From Corynebacterium lactis (lineage in GTDB: Bacteria > Actinomycetota > Actinomycetes > Mycobacteriales > Mycobacteriaceae), in the NCBI RefSeq assembly GCF_900519355.1, contig NZ_ULHE01000001.1, forward strand, positions 558,001 through 622,000: DNA of 64,000 nucleotides, in the 5' to 3' direction. Positions 25,531 through 34,145 of this stretch are shown here, one piece after another. The notes beneath the pieces are model-generated. The model was not told the DNA's origin. It was given only the letters and a program-made list of their open reading frames with translations, and searched no databases. The position numbers and the translations under genes were made by a program. Within the stretch, counting starts at the first letter, position 1. Each line of letters opens with the position of its first letter.

Positions 25531-26189
25531 CCCCAGTAGTTAGCCTGCGCGACGCGGCCTTCACCTACGGTGGGCCCGCCACGGTCGAGCACGTCACGGC
25601 ACACGTATGCCCTGGCGAGGGGCTCGCGCTAATCGGTGCGAACGGCTCCGGCAAAACGACGGTGCTGCGCGGCATCCTCGGCGGCGTCCGCCTCGCCGCG
25701 GGGGAGGTGCGCAATAGCGCGACCCGCATCGCCTATGTTCCGCAGGTCGCTGACTTGGATCGCACCTTCCCCGTCACCGCGTTCGACGTCGTCGCGATGG
25801 GGGTGCTCCGCGAGCTGCGCCCCTTCCAGCTGCTCGGCTCCCGTAGGTCCCGCGTGCTGGATGCGCTTGCGAAGGTCGGCCTCGCTGGCCGCGCAAACGA
25901 CCGCTTCGGGAATCTCTCCGGCGGCCAGCAGCAGCGCGTGCTTCTGGCCCGCGCGATAGTCTCCCGCCCCGAGCTAGTGCTTCTCGACGAACCCTTCAAC
26001 GGCCTCGATACCGAAAACCGGGCGATGCTGCTGAACCTCCTCCACGACCTGAAAGGGGAGGGCGCCGCGATCATCACGTCGACCCACGACCTGGTCCTTG
26101 CGGAGGAGACCTGCGAGAATACCCTGATTGTCTCGTCTTCCCCGCGCTTCGGCGCGACCCACGACCTGGTGCCGGCCTATGTGGGTTGA
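25527..26189 (+). CDS. mntB: Manganese ABC transporter ATPase
   Basis: This 220-residue ATPase starts at a GTG that overlaps the mntA stop as GTGA, implying translational coupling. Walker A is GANGSGKTTVL near residue 38, the Q-loop IAYVPQVADLD, the signature NLSGGQQQRVLLARAI, and Walker B LVLLDEPFNGLD, with the H-loop histidine in TSTHDL. It is slightly short for the family, but all motifs are present. Confidence 0.9.
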   Translation: MTPVVSLRDAAFTYGGPATVEHVTAHVCPGEGLALIGANGSGKTTVLRGILGGVRLAAGEVRNSATRIAYVPQVADLDRTFPVTAFDVVAMGVLRELRPFQLLGSRRSRVLDALAKVGLAGRANDRFGNLSGGQQQRVLLARAIVSRPELVLLDEPFNGLDTENRAMLLNLLHDLKGEGAAIITSTHDLVLAEETCENTLIVSSSPRFGATHDLVPAYVG

Positions 26190-27039
26190 CCTCGCGAACG
26201 CGGTCGGAATCGCGCCGTTTATGTTCCGGCCACTGGTGCTCCTGCTCGTCCTGGGTGTGGTCTCCGGGCTGGTCGGGGTAATCGTGAACCTGCGTGGCCT
26301 CGAGTTCAACTCCGAGGCAATGGTGCACTCGATCTTCCCCGGCATCGTGGCGGGCGCGGTCTTCGGCGGCATTGACATGATCATTCCGGCGGCCGCGGCG
26401 CTGGCGGTCGTTGTAGCGATCGTCCTGGCAGTTGTCTCCCGCTCAAGGACCTCTGAGCCCGGAGTCGCGGTCGTGTTGACCAGCTTCTTTTCCCTCGGCG
26501 TCATCCTGTCGCTGAAGAAGGGCGACCAGTCCGGACAGCTGGAGGCACTGATGTTCGGGCGCCTCCTGGAAGTCACCGACTCCCGGCTGACCAGCGCGTT
26601 GATCGTCTGCGCCGTCGCCTTGGCCCTCATCGCCGTGACCTGGCGCAAGCAGGTCTTCGTTGCCTTTGACCGCTCCGCGGCGCAGGCTTCCGGTGTCAAT
26701 CTGTGGCTTATCGACATCGCCGTCAATGCGGCCATCGCCGCCGTGGTGGTGTCGTCGGCAAGCGCGGTGGGGGTTCTGCTGGTGGTCGGCTATCTCGTGG
26801 TGCCGGGGGCTGCGGCGCGGTTGGTTTCCTCTCGCGTGACGACGATGGTTCCGGTCGCCATCGTCATCGGTTGCCTCAGCGGCGTTGTGGGGCTCGCGCT
26901 GGTCCCGCTGGGGCCCGTCTCGCCCCAGGCGGTGGTGGCCCTGACCGCGGTGGCGCTGTACTTCGTGGCGCTCGCGCTGCGGTGGGCGAGAATTCGAGTT
27001 GGTGCTCCGAAAGCGGCGGTAGGGGGCGCGCGTGGCTGA
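26179..27039 (+). CDS. mntC: Manganese ABC transporter permease 1
   Basis: This 286-residue ABC-3 family permease has about eight helices. It starts at an ATG inside the last codons of mntB (overlap 11 bp). The family core GVIVNLRGLEFNSEAMVHSIFPGIVAGA lies near residues 33-60. The repeat around SASAVGVLLVVGYLVVPGAAARL near 195 is also conserved. It should pair with mntD as a heterodimeric channel. One copy of the over-represented 12-mer (26753-26764) is inside the gene, encoding SSASA. Confidence 0.85.
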   Translation: MWVDLANAVGIAPFMFRPLVLLLVLGVVSGLVGVIVNLRGLEFNSEAMVHSIFPGIVAGAVFGGIDMIIPAAAALAVVVAIVLAVVSRSRTSEPGVAVVLTSFFSLGVILSLKKGDQSGQLEALMFGRLLEVTDSRLTSALIVCAVALALIAVTWRKQVFVAFDRSAAQASGVNLWLIDIAVNAAIAAVVVSSASAVGVLLVVGYLVVPGAAARLVSSRVTTMVPVAIVIGCLSGVVGLALVPLGPVSPQAVVALTAVALYFVALALRWARIRVGAPKAAVGGARG

Positions 27040-27850
27040 TATTCTGCTGCTCCCGATTATTGAGTTGGTGCTGGTAGGGGCGCTCTCCGGTCTGGTGGGC
27101 GTCTTCGCGGTGCTCAATCGCCAGGTATTTTTCGCTGAAGCGATCACGCACGCGACCTTCCCAGGCGCCGTCCTCGGCGTTGTCGTGGCGGCGGCGTTCG
27201 GGCTCGGCCACTCATGGATCTCGGTGTTCCTCTTCGCGGGGGCGCTGCTGATGTGCATTCCCATCGGCGCCCTGTTTGGGCTGTCCCGGGTGGGAACCTC
27301 CGGGTCCGCAGCGGGGATCGTACTGACTCTTGGCTTCGCGCTCGGCTACTTCCTGAACAAGTGGTTCTCCCCGCTTCCCGTGAAGGTCGATAGCTTCCTG
27401 GTTGGCAGCGTCCTCAACGTGGACATTGTCGATGTGGGGCTAGCTGCCGTGCTGCTGGTGGTCGTCGCAGCGCTCGTCGTCGCGCGGTGGCGGCGCCTCG
27501 TCTTCTTTGCGTTCGACCGGACGGCCTTCGCCGTGGCTCATTCTGCGACAAGGGCTCAGGCGGTGGTGAGCGCGATGATCGTTGTCACGTTGGTGGCCCT
27601 CATCCCCGCCGTGGGGACCATCCTGTCCATCGCTCTGTTGGTGGCGCCCGCAGCGGCGCTGGTAGGGCTGGTCAAAAATACGAAATTCCTTCTCATTCTT
27701 GCCCCGGCCCTCGGGATAGCGATGGGCTTGACTGGCCTCGGCGTAGCCGTGTGGGCGAACCTGTCCGTCGGCGGCTGCATTGGCGCGTGCGCGGGAGCGT
27801 TCTACCTCCCCCTCAAAATTGCGTCTACACGCAATAACGCTAGAATTTAA
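27032..27850 (+). CDS. mntD: Manganese ABC transporter permease 2
   Basis: This 272-residue ABC-3 family permease starts at GTG, overlapping mntC by 8 bp. It has about eight helices. Conserved blocks are GVFAVLNRQVFFAEAITHA and PGAVLGVV near residues 23-50 and VVTLVALIPAVGTILSIALL near 180. It is the second permease of the Mn(II) importer. Confidence 0.87.
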   Translation: MADILLLPIIELVLVGALSGLVGVFAVLNRQVFFAEAITHATFPGAVLGVVVAAAFGLGHSWISVFLFAGALLMCIPIGALFGLSRVGTSGSAAGIVLTLGFALGYFLNKWFSPLPVKVDSFLVGSVLNVDIVDVGLAAVLLVVVAALVVARWRRLVFFAFDRTAFAVAHSATRAQAVVSAMIVVTLVALIPAVGTILSIALLVAPAAALVGLVKNTKFLLILAPALGIAMGLTGLGVAVWANLSVGGCIGACAGAFYLPLKIASTRNNARI

Positions 27851-27853
27851 GGA

Positions 27854-28564
27854 ATGTACGTGGAGGATTTACCGGAGAAGACCCAGGACTACCTGAAGGT
27901 GGTTTGGGATCTGCATGAGCGCACCGGAACGAAGGTGACGCTCGGCGATGTTGCGGAGCGTATGGGGGAGAAGAAGCCCACCGCGAGCGAGGCTGTGAAG
28001 AAGCTCGCCGCCCGCGGCTTTGTCATTCACGAGCCGTACCAGGGCATCAGCCTGACGGAGAAAGGCCATGATGTCGCCATGGTCATGGTCCGTCGCCACC
28101 GCCTGATCGAGAGCTTCCTCTTCTCCAAGCTCGGCTACACCTGGGATGAGGTCCACGCCGAGGCTGAGAAGCTGGAGCATGCGGTCTCCGACGATTTCAT
28201 CTCGCGGATTGACAAGCTGCTGGGCCACCCGAAGCGCGATCCGCACGGAGACCCGATTCCCAGCGAGGCCGGCGAGATCGACCCCGCCGTGCACACGGAC
28301 TTGACGGATATCCCGGTTGGCCAGGTCGTCGTCGTTGATCGCATCAGCGACTCGGACCCGGAGCTGCTGCGTTACCTGGCATCCGCCGGCGTCGGCCCGG
28401 GCTCCGTGCTGCGCGCCGAGCAGGCTCCGTACGCGGGCATGCGCGTGTTCTCGATTGTTGAGGCCGTGGCAGTGGGTGAGGGGGAAAAGCCCGCTGCAGG
28501 TCAAACAGTTCATGTGGCAGACTCGGCACTATGGGCAATCAAGGTGACTCATCGGGAGAGCTAG
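27854..28564 (+). CDS. mntR: DtxR/MntR-family metal-dependent regulator
   Basis: This 236-residue repressor starts 4 bp after mntD. An N-terminal winged helix (residues 1-70: YVEDLPEKTQDYLKVVWDL, recognition helix region KKPTASEAVKKLAARGFV) leads into the metal-binding dimerisation domain. That domain carries VRRHRLIESFLFSKLGYTWD and EAEKLEHAVSDDF, which hold the ligands used by DtxR-type proteins. A C-terminal SH3-like domain (residues about 155-230) is present. Its place at the end of mntABCD is as in C. diphtheriae, where MntR represses the operon with Mn(II). Confidence 0.9.
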   Translation: MYVEDLPEKTQDYLKVVWDLHERTGTKVTLGDVAERMGEKKPTASEAVKKLAARGFVIHEPYQGISLTEKGHDVAMVMVRRHRLIESFLFSKLGYTWDEVHAEAEKLEHAVSDDFISRIDKLLGHPKRDPHGDPIPSEAGEIDPAVHTDLTDIPVGQVVVVDRISDSDPELLRYLASAGVGPGSVLRAEQAPYAGMRVFSIVEAVAVGEGEKPAAGQTVHVADSALWAIKVTHRES

Positions 28565-28953
28565 CTAGGGCCTCCGCGCGGGCGTACGTCCGGGCTTCCC
28601 GCGCTCTTCAGGGCGGTGGAAACCCGTCCGCTGCGCCCGCATTTGGGTTTGCAGAAGTCAGAAGCGAGCGCAGCGCGGCCTTCGCGCGAGCTGAGCTTCC
28701 CGACGTCCCCTTCGGCAGCATTGCCCTGACGCCGCAGGAAAAACAGGCCCGAATGATGCAGACTCGCGCCCAGCTGGCGGAGTCCACCTCGAAAATGCGG
28801 CAATTGGTTTCCTACCAGCGAAAACTCGCGGAAGAATCCCGTAGCGTCGGTCAGGCCGTGGGCATGACGGTTGTTGCGGCGTCGATTATTTTCCTGGCCT
28901 TCGCCCTGGCGTACCTGAGCCACCTTGGCGCGGATGGGCTGCTGAACCCGTAA
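28531..28953 (+). CDS. Hypothetical protein with one C-terminal membrane helix
   Basis: This 140-residue protein, of a family I do not recognise, overlaps the end of mntR by 34 bp. The first 70 residues are low-complexity Ala/Arg/Ser-rich. A predicted coiled-coil stretch follows (KQARMMQTRAQLAESTSKMR, then LVSYQRKLAEESR). One membrane helix lies near 112-130 (TVVAASIIFLAFALAYL). The topology would be cytosolic N-terminus with a tail-anchor-like end. The overlap suggests cotranscription with mntR. Confidence 0.6.
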   Translation: MGNQGDSSGELARASARAYVRASRALQGGGNPSAAPAFGFAEVRSERSAAFARAELPDVPFGSIALTPQEKQARMMQTRAQLAESTSKMRQLVSYQRKLAEESRSVGQAVGMTVVAASIIFLAFALAYLSHLGADGLLNP

Positions 28954-28969
28954 GGGGAAGGGGGAAAAC

Positions 28970-29485
28970 ATGAGCAAGGAATCGTCGAGTGGCTGCGTAT
29001 GGCTGTTTATTATCGTCCTTTTCCTGGGCATGATCATGTGGCTCGTCGGCGCAGCCCTGTGGCTGCTGCAGTTCATCCTTCCCGTGGTGGGGCTGCTCAT
29101 CGCCATCGGTCTTGCCATTGACGCGTGGTCGCGGGTGAAGCAGGGCAAGGAGGCTGCGCGCCTGCAGGAGCTAGGGCGCACAGAATTGCTCGGCATCGCC
29201 CATGAGGCCGAATACCGTTTGAGTGAGGTCCTGTCGAAGTGGGACACCGTATCCCGGACGATGGGCGTCGGCACGATCTATGCCGAGGCTTTTTCCACAG
29301 GCGAGGCGACCCCTGAACTGGTGGAGCTTCGTGCCGACCTGACGAAGGCCCAGGGCGTGGCTGATCGCCTCCGCGCCGCCCAATCCTCGCTGGATGAGGA
29401 AGAAATTATCGACGCCATCGGCGACGCCGACGATCTCTGGGCTTCGTTAACGGAGCGATACTGGGGCTCTACCGCGGAGGAGTGA
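28970..29485 (+). CDS. Hypothetical membrane-anchored protein
   Basis: This 171-residue protein, not recognised, starts 16 bp after the previous gene with AAGGGGG nearby as ribosome site. It has two hydrophobic segments at residues 9-30 and 33-52. A soluble helical domain follows (RLQELGRTELLGIAHEAEYR, then KWDTVSRTMGVGTIYAEAFS). The C-terminus is acidic. It probably forms an operon with the preceding one-helix protein and possibly mntR. Confidence 0.65.
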   Translation: MSKESSSGCVWLFIIVLFLGMIMWLVGAALWLLQFILPVVGLLIAIGLAIDAWSRVKQGKEAARLQELGRTELLGIAHEAEYRLSEVLSKWDTVSRTMGVGTIYAEAFSTGEATPELVELRADLTKAQGVADRLRAAQSSLDEEEIIDAIGDADDLWASLTERYWGSTAEE

Positions 29486-29536
29486 CCCCGCCCGAGCCCC
29501 GCGGTGCACCGGCACGCTCGACGTCGGGGCGAAAGC

Positions 29537-30505
29537 CTAGTTGACGGTCAGGATAATCTTGCCGTCCGCGTGGCCATCCTCCAAGATTCGGTGGACGTCC
29601 GCGACGTCGCTAAGCGGGGCGGTGTGCCCGATGGGGAGGGAGAGTTCTCCGCGTGCGATGCGCCCGGCTAGGTCGGCGACGATGGTGGTGTCGGCGGAGA
29701 TGAGCGGGATGTGTGCCTCGATGCCGCGCTCGTTGGCGGGGGTGAGGTCCGCCAGGGAAGGGAGAACCACGATGCGGCCACCCTCGCGGAGAAGGTCGAG
29801 GGAGGGGACGAAAGTGTCGAAGTAGACCGCGTCGATCACCACGTCGATGCCGTTCGGGTACTCCTCGGCGATGGTGTCGAAGACGTCTACCTGCGTGTAG
29901 TCGATGTGCCGGGCGCCGAAGCCCGTGAGCTTGTCGTGGTGGCGGGTCGAGGCGCTGGCCAGCACGTTCGCGCCGCGGGCGAGGCAGAGCTGCGTCATCA
30001 TCTGGCCGACACCGCCGCCCGCGCCGTGGATCAGCACGGTTTCGCCCTCGGAAACCTTGGCTTGTTGTTCGACGGCCATCTGTGCCGTCAGTCCCACGAG
30101 GGCAACTCCCGCGGCGGTCGTGTCGTCCATCCCCTCGGGGACTTTGACTAGTACGTCGGCCGGGAACACGTTATGCGTGGCGTAGGTGCCTCGAGTATCG
30201 GGGTGGTTGCGCATGCCGAAGGCGTGGTCGCCGGGTGCAAACTCCGTGACGCCCTCGCCGACGGCGATGACGACGCCGGAGGCCTCGCGGCCGAGAATGC
30301 AGGGCAACGTCAGTGACTTGCTGAGGCCGGAAGAGCCGTCGCGCATCTTGTAGTCCAGCGGATTCGCGCCGATAGCGGAGGTTTTGATTAGTACCTCGCC
30401 GGGGCCAGGCTCACCCGGCTCGATGGAAGTCTTGCGAAACACATCGGCGGGGCCGAACTCGGAAATCGTCATTGCGTAAGCGTCTGGTGCAGCGTTAGGT
30501 GCCAT
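29537..30505 (-). CDS. NADP-dependent quinone oxidoreductase-like MDR protein
   Basis: This 322-residue zinc-free medium-chain reductase is of the quinone oxidoreductase type. Conserved stretches are GPGEVLIKTSAIGANPLDYKMRDG near residue 33, GREASGVVIAVGEGV near 73, and the nucleotide-binding loop LIHGAGGGVGQMMTQLCLARGA near 160. It ends in HRILEDGHADGKIILTVN. It probably reduces quinones or enones with NADPH. It lies about 28 bp downstream of the GntR gene and points the same way, so they may be cotranscribed. Confidence 0.85.
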   Translation of the reverse strand: MAPNAAPDAYAMTISEFGPADVFRKTSIEPGEPGPGEVLIKTSAIGANPLDYKMRDGSSGLSKSLTLPCILGREASGVVIAVGEGVTEFAPGDHAFGMRNHPDTRGTYATHNVFPADVLVKVPEGMDDTTAAGVALVGLTAQMAVEQQAKVSEGETVLIHGAGGGVGQMMTQLCLARGANVLASASTRHHDKLTGFGARHIDYTQVDVFDTIAEEYPNGIDVVIDAVYFDTFVPSLDLLREGGRIVVLPSLADLTPANERGIEAHIPLISADTTIVADLAGRIARGELSLPIGHTAPLSDVADVHRILEDGHADGKIILTVN

Positions 30506-30532
30506 GTCCGCGATTGTAGCGAGGAGGCAGGC

Positions 30533-31215
30533 CTAGGCGTCGTGAAGCTCGAGTGCCCCGACCACGGCGGCGAAGGAGGCATCGAGATATTCGTGTAGGA
30601 GGTCGGCGGCGCGAGTTGGCTGCCCGGAAGCGAGCTGGTCTGCGATGGCGTGGTGGTCGGCGGCGAAGCGGGCGTGAAGGTCCTCGCTGTGTGGGTAGGA
30701 GAGGAAGCACAGTCGCAACTGCGCCTGGATGGACTCGGCGGTAGACAGCAATTCCGGCGAGTCGGACGCCGCGACGATTTCAAGGTGGAAGGAGTTATTG
30801 CGCTCGGCGAGGATCCTGGAGTCGTCGGTGATGATCGCCTTCAGCCGGACGCCCAGGTCTCGGGCCGCGGGCTCGGCGAGGCAGTAAAGGCTGCCGCACT
30901 CGGCTGTGCGGCGAAAGGCATAGAGCTGTTCGATTCGCGTGCGGTCGAAGGTCGCTACGAAAACTCCGTGATGGGGTTTGTGAAAGAGTAGGCCCTCGCC
31001 CTCCAGTTTCCGGTAGGCCTGGCGATGGAGTTTCGACTGACCTTTAGCCGAGCTGCTAGCTGAGCTTCGCGAAGCTGTTCGCCACTAAAGTGCTGGCCGT
31101 TCAAGATTTCCTGACGCAGGGTAGCGGCCGCCGTATCCGCGACAGCGGGCTGGTGGAGAGGGCTTGCCTCGGTGCCAATTCCGAGGATGTCGCGGATGCG
31201 TTCGGGGGTGCTCAT
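30533..31215 (-). pseudogene. GntR-family regulator with FCD domain, one frameshift
   Basis: With one base restored near 31024 this is a 227-residue FadR-type repressor. The N-terminal winged helix contains ATLRQEILNGQHFSGEQLRE, ARLKVSRNSIRQAYRKLEGE (after repair) and LLFHKPHHGVFV. The FCD effector domain follows, with NNSFHLEIVAASDSPELL and HHAIADQLASGQPTRAADLL, in which metal-site histidines are seen. The start at 31215 is leaderless, with TAATCT (31228-31223) seven bases upstream. It is divergent from the 5-oxoprolinase cluster and is its likely regulator. As written, only the first 70 residues or so are in frame. Confidence 0.82.
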
Positions 31216-31276
31216 GTAATCCAGATTACTCAACAGCTTTTCTGTGCTGGCTATCACGAATTAATATCCAAGGAAT

Positions 31277-31333
31277 ATTGTTCAACAATCCTGTTGATGC
31301 AGTAATTTCGTCGGATATTTTCCGTGAATATCC
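31277..31333. promoter_or_regulatory. GntR/FCD operator and second inverted repeat
   Basis: ATTGTTCAACAAT (31277-31289) is a perfect hyphenated palindrome that fits the FadR-type consensus TNGTNNNACNA. A second inverted repeat, GGATATT (31313-31319) and AATATCC (31327-31333), lies nearer the Nramp-like gene. A further AATATCC half-site is at 31264-31270. They sit between divergent gntR and the pxp cluster, so binding could regulate both directions. Confidence 0.65.
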
Positions 31334-31354
31334 CGTTGGATAAGGCCCCACATC

Positions 31355-32629
31355 ATGGACAATCCCACCACTGATAGCAATGCAGCCAGCGCCACTAACG
31401 GTGCGCCACATGGCTCCTCGGTCGGCACCCCAGCATCGGCAAAGGCGCGCCGGACGGCACTGCTCGGCGCCGTCTTCCTGATGGCGACAAGCGCCATCGG
31501 CCCCGGCTTCCTCACCCAGACCGCGACGTTTACGGCCAAGCTTGGCGCCGCCTTCGCCTTCGCCATCCTCATCTCAGTAATCCTGGACATCGCCATCCAG
31601 CTCAACGTCTGGCGCGTCATCGCGGTCTCGGGCCGACGCGCGCAAGAGCTGGGCAACGCGGTCATCCCGGGGCTCGGCTGGTTCATGTCGGCGCTCATCG
31701 TCATCGGCGGAGTGGTGTTCAATATCGGCAACGTCGGCGGTGCGGGGCTTGGCACCAATGCGATGCTCGGCGTCGACCCGAAGATCGGCGGCATTGTGAC
31801 CGCAGTCCTCGCCATCGGGTTCTTCCTCTCCCGCCGGGCCGGCGTGGCACTCGACCGGGTGCTGGTGGTCCTCGGAGTCGTCATGATCGTGGTCACCGCA
31901 ATCGTGGCGTTTAGCTCGAACCCGCCCGTGGGGCAGGCCCTGAAGAACACCGTCTGGCCGGAGACCATCGACCTCTTGGCGATCATCACTCTGGTCGGCG
32001 GCACCGTCGGCGGCTACATCACCTACGCCGGTGCGCACCGCATGCTCGACTCCGGCGCTGGCGGTGTCGAGCACCTCGCCGAGACCACCCGCTCGTCGGT
32101 GACCAGCATCATCGTCACCGCGATTATGCGATTCCTGCTCTTCCTCGCCGTCCTCGGCGTGGTGACCGCGGGTGCGGTCCTCAACGTCAAGGGCAACCCG
32201 GCCGCCGAGGCCTTCCAGTTCGCTGCGGGTGACTGGGGCATGCGCTTCTTCGGAGTCGTCCTCTGGGCCGCTGGCATTTCCTCAATCGTCGGCGCCAGCT
32301 ACACCTCGGCGACCTTCCTGACAAAGTCCTCCGGCGCGGGCTCGAAGACCCAGAACACCGTCACCATCGTGCTGATTGCCCTGTCGACGGCACTGTTCGC
32401 CATCATCGGCACTGCCCCGGCGACCCTGCTGGTATTCGCGGGTGCCTTCAACGGGCTGGTGCTGCCCATCGGCGTCACCGTCCTGATCTACGTCGCCCTG
32501 TTCCGCACCGACCTGATGAACGGCTACCGCTACCCGAAGTGGCTGGCCGCCGTCGGAATCGTCGGCGTCGCCGTCGCGTGGTTCCTGGCGTGGCGCTCCT
32601 TCGGCGGCGTCTTTGAGATGCTGGGCTAG
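31355..32629 (+). CDS. Nramp-related transporter of the 5-oxoprolinase cluster (YcsG-like)
   Basis: This 424-residue membrane protein with about 11 helices belongs to the Nramp-fold family. It is like B. subtilis YcsG, which also sits beside ycsF-kipIA. It lacks the metal-binding DPGN of helix 1: the aligned stretch is ATSAIGPGFLTQTATF. It also lacks the MPH of helix 6: the stretch is GGYITYAGAHRML. Transport of Mn or Fe is therefore unlikely. An organic substrate linked to 5-oxoproline is inferred from context. The start has a possible -10 (GATAAG) about 10 bases upstream. The C-terminus ends in a membrane helix. Confidence 0.8.
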   Translation: MDNPTTDSNAASATNGAPHGSSVGTPASAKARRTALLGAVFLMATSAIGPGFLTQTATFTAKLGAAFAFAILISVILDIAIQLNVWRVIAVSGRRAQELGNAVIPGLGWFMSALIVIGGVVFNIGNVGGAGLGTNAMLGVDPKIGGIVTAVLAIGFFLSRRAGVALDRVLVVLGVVMIVVTAIVAFSSNPPVGQALKNTVWPETIDLLAIITLVGGTVGGYITYAGAHRMLDSGAGGVEHLAETTRSSVTSIIVTAIMRFLLFLAVLGVVTAGAVLNVKGNPAAEAFQFAAGDWGMRFFGVVLWAAGISSIVGASYTSATFLTKSSGAGSKTQNTVTIVLIALSTALFAIIGTAPATLLVFAGAFNGLVLPIGVTVLIYVALFRTDLMNGYRYPKWLAAVGIVGVAVAWFLAWRSFGGVFEMLG

Positions 32630-32682
32630 GAACTCGGCTAGAAATTCGGCAAGAAATTCGGCTCGGAAGGGGAGAATTCACC

Positions 32683-33474
32683 ATGGCACATACAATCGAC
32701 CTCAATTCTGACCTCGGTGAGGCCTTCGGCTCGTGGACAATGGGCGACGACCTCGCCCTTCTTGACGTTGTGACCAGCGCCAACGTCGCTTGCGGCTTCC
32801 ACGCGGGTGACGCCAGCGTCATGCTCGCCACCTGCCAGGCCGCAGCCCAGCGCGGCATCCGCATCGGCGCGCACGTCGCCTACCGCGACCTCGCCGGATT
32901 CGGCCGCCGCCGCATGGATTACTCGCTAGGGGAGCTGCGCGCAGAGACGCTCTACCAAATCGGCGCCCTGTCCGCGTGCGCTCGCGCCGCGGGCACGGAT
33001 GTCTCCTACGTCAAGCCGCACGGCGCCCTCTACAACCGCATCGCGGTCGACGAGGGGCAGGCCGCCGCGGTCGTCGAGGCGATGCTCATGGCCCGCTCGA
33101 CCTGCGGGGAGGGCTTGGCCATCATGGCGCAGCCCGGCTCCGTCATCGAGCGCATGGCAGTCGACGCCGGGCTGCCGGTCATCCGCGAGGCCTTCGCCGA
33201 CCGCGCCTACAACGCCGACGGCACGCTCGTCTCCCGCAGCATCGAGGGGTCCGTCATCACCGACTCCGACCAGGTCCTGGCCCGAGTCATCGCGATGGCC
33301 CGGGGCGAGGCGATCCGGACCATCGACGGCGACGACATCCTCGTCAACGCCGACTCCGTCTGCGTCCACGGCGACACCCCGGGCGCGGTTGTACTCTCCG
33401 AGCGCATCCGTGCCGGCCTTGAGAGCGCCGGAATCGCCGTGACCTCCGGCCTGCGGTGGGGAGCTGGCGAGTAG
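32683..33474 (+). CDS. pxpA: 5-oxoprolinase subunit A (LamB/YcsF family)
   Basis: This 263-residue cytosolic subunit of the ATP-dependent 5-oxoprolinase PxpABC converts 5-oxoproline (pyroglutamate) to glutamate. Family blocks in order are DLNSDLGEAFGSW, TSANVACGFHAGDASVM, GIRIGAHVAYRDLAGFGRR and YVKPHGALYNRIA, followed by EAFADRAYNADGTLVSRS. GGGGAG precedes the ATG by a few bases. It is followed after 4 bp by pxpB. Confidence 0.92.
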   Translation: MAHTIDLNSDLGEAFGSWTMGDDLALLDVVTSANVACGFHAGDASVMLATCQAAAQRGIRIGAHVAYRDLAGFGRRRMDYSLGELRAETLYQIGALSACARAAGTDVSYVKPHGALYNRIAVDEGQAAAVVEAMLMARSTCGEGLAIMAQPGSVIERMAVDAGLPVIREAFADRAYNADGTLVSRSIEGSVITDSDQVLARVIAMARGEAIRTIDGDDILVNADSVCVHGDTPGAVVLSERIRAGLESAGIAVTSGLRWGAGE

Positions 33475-33478
33475 CACC

Positions 33479-34123
33479 ATGGCAGAAATCCGTCCGATGG
33501 GGGCGGAAGCGGTCCTGATCGACTATTCCTCATCCCCAAACCCGCTGGCCAAGGTCCTGCGCGCGCACGCCGCCGCCGAGTCCCTCGACGGCCTCATCGA
33601 CAGCGTCCCCGCAGCGCAGACCCTATTGCTGCGTTTCTCCGGCCCGGCTCGCCTCCACCTGCCGGACATCGAGCGCACGCTGCGCTCGCCCGAGGCCGCC
33701 ACGCACGCCGTCGGCAAGCGGGCGGATGTGCGCATCCCCGTGCAATACGACGGCCCGGACCTCGCGGATCTCGCGGCGGCGCTGGGGATGAGCACGACGG
33801 CGCTCGTCGATTGGCATACCGCGGAGCCGTGGACAGCAGCCTTCGGCGGATTCGCTCCCGGCTTCTACTACATGGTCAGGCAGGCGGGCGAGGGCCAGCC
33901 CGCGACGCTCGATATTCCTCGCCTGACGACGCCACGGACCCGCGTCCCGAAGGGCTCGGTAGGACTCGCAGGCCACTTCGCGGGCGTGTACCCCATCGAC
34001 TCGCCCGGCGGCTGGCAGCTCCTCGGCCACACCGAGGTGGAGCTCTGGGACCTGGCCAGGGAAAACCCGGCCCTGCTCGCGCCCGGAACCCGCGTGTTTT
34101 TCGAGCCGGTGGCGGCGAAGTAG
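33479..34123 (+). CDS. pxpB: 5-oxoprolinase subunit B (KipI-like)
   Basis: This 214-residue subunit carries the family's cyclophilin-like C-terminal half. It includes AFGGFAPGFYYMVRQAGEG, PRLTTPRTRVPKGSVGLAG and YPIDSPGGWQLLGHTEVELW. The N-terminal domain (residues 1-85) is short, with a loose match to KipI. Together with PxpC it forms the ATP-using half of the enzyme. One copy of the over-represented 12-mer lies at 33709-33720. Confidence 0.9.
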   Translation: MAEIRPMGAEAVLIDYSSSPNPLAKVLRAHAAAESLDGLIDSVPAAQTLLLRFSGPARLHLPDIERTLRSPEAATHAVGKRADVRIPVQYDGPDLADLAAALGMSTTALVDWHTAEPWTAAFGGFAPGFYYMVRQAGEGQPATLDIPRLTTPRTRVPKGSVGLAGHFAGVYPIDSPGGWQLLGHTEVELWDLARENPALLAPGTRVFFEPVAAK

Positions 34124-34145
34124 GGGCAGGGGGAGTAGGTCAGCT

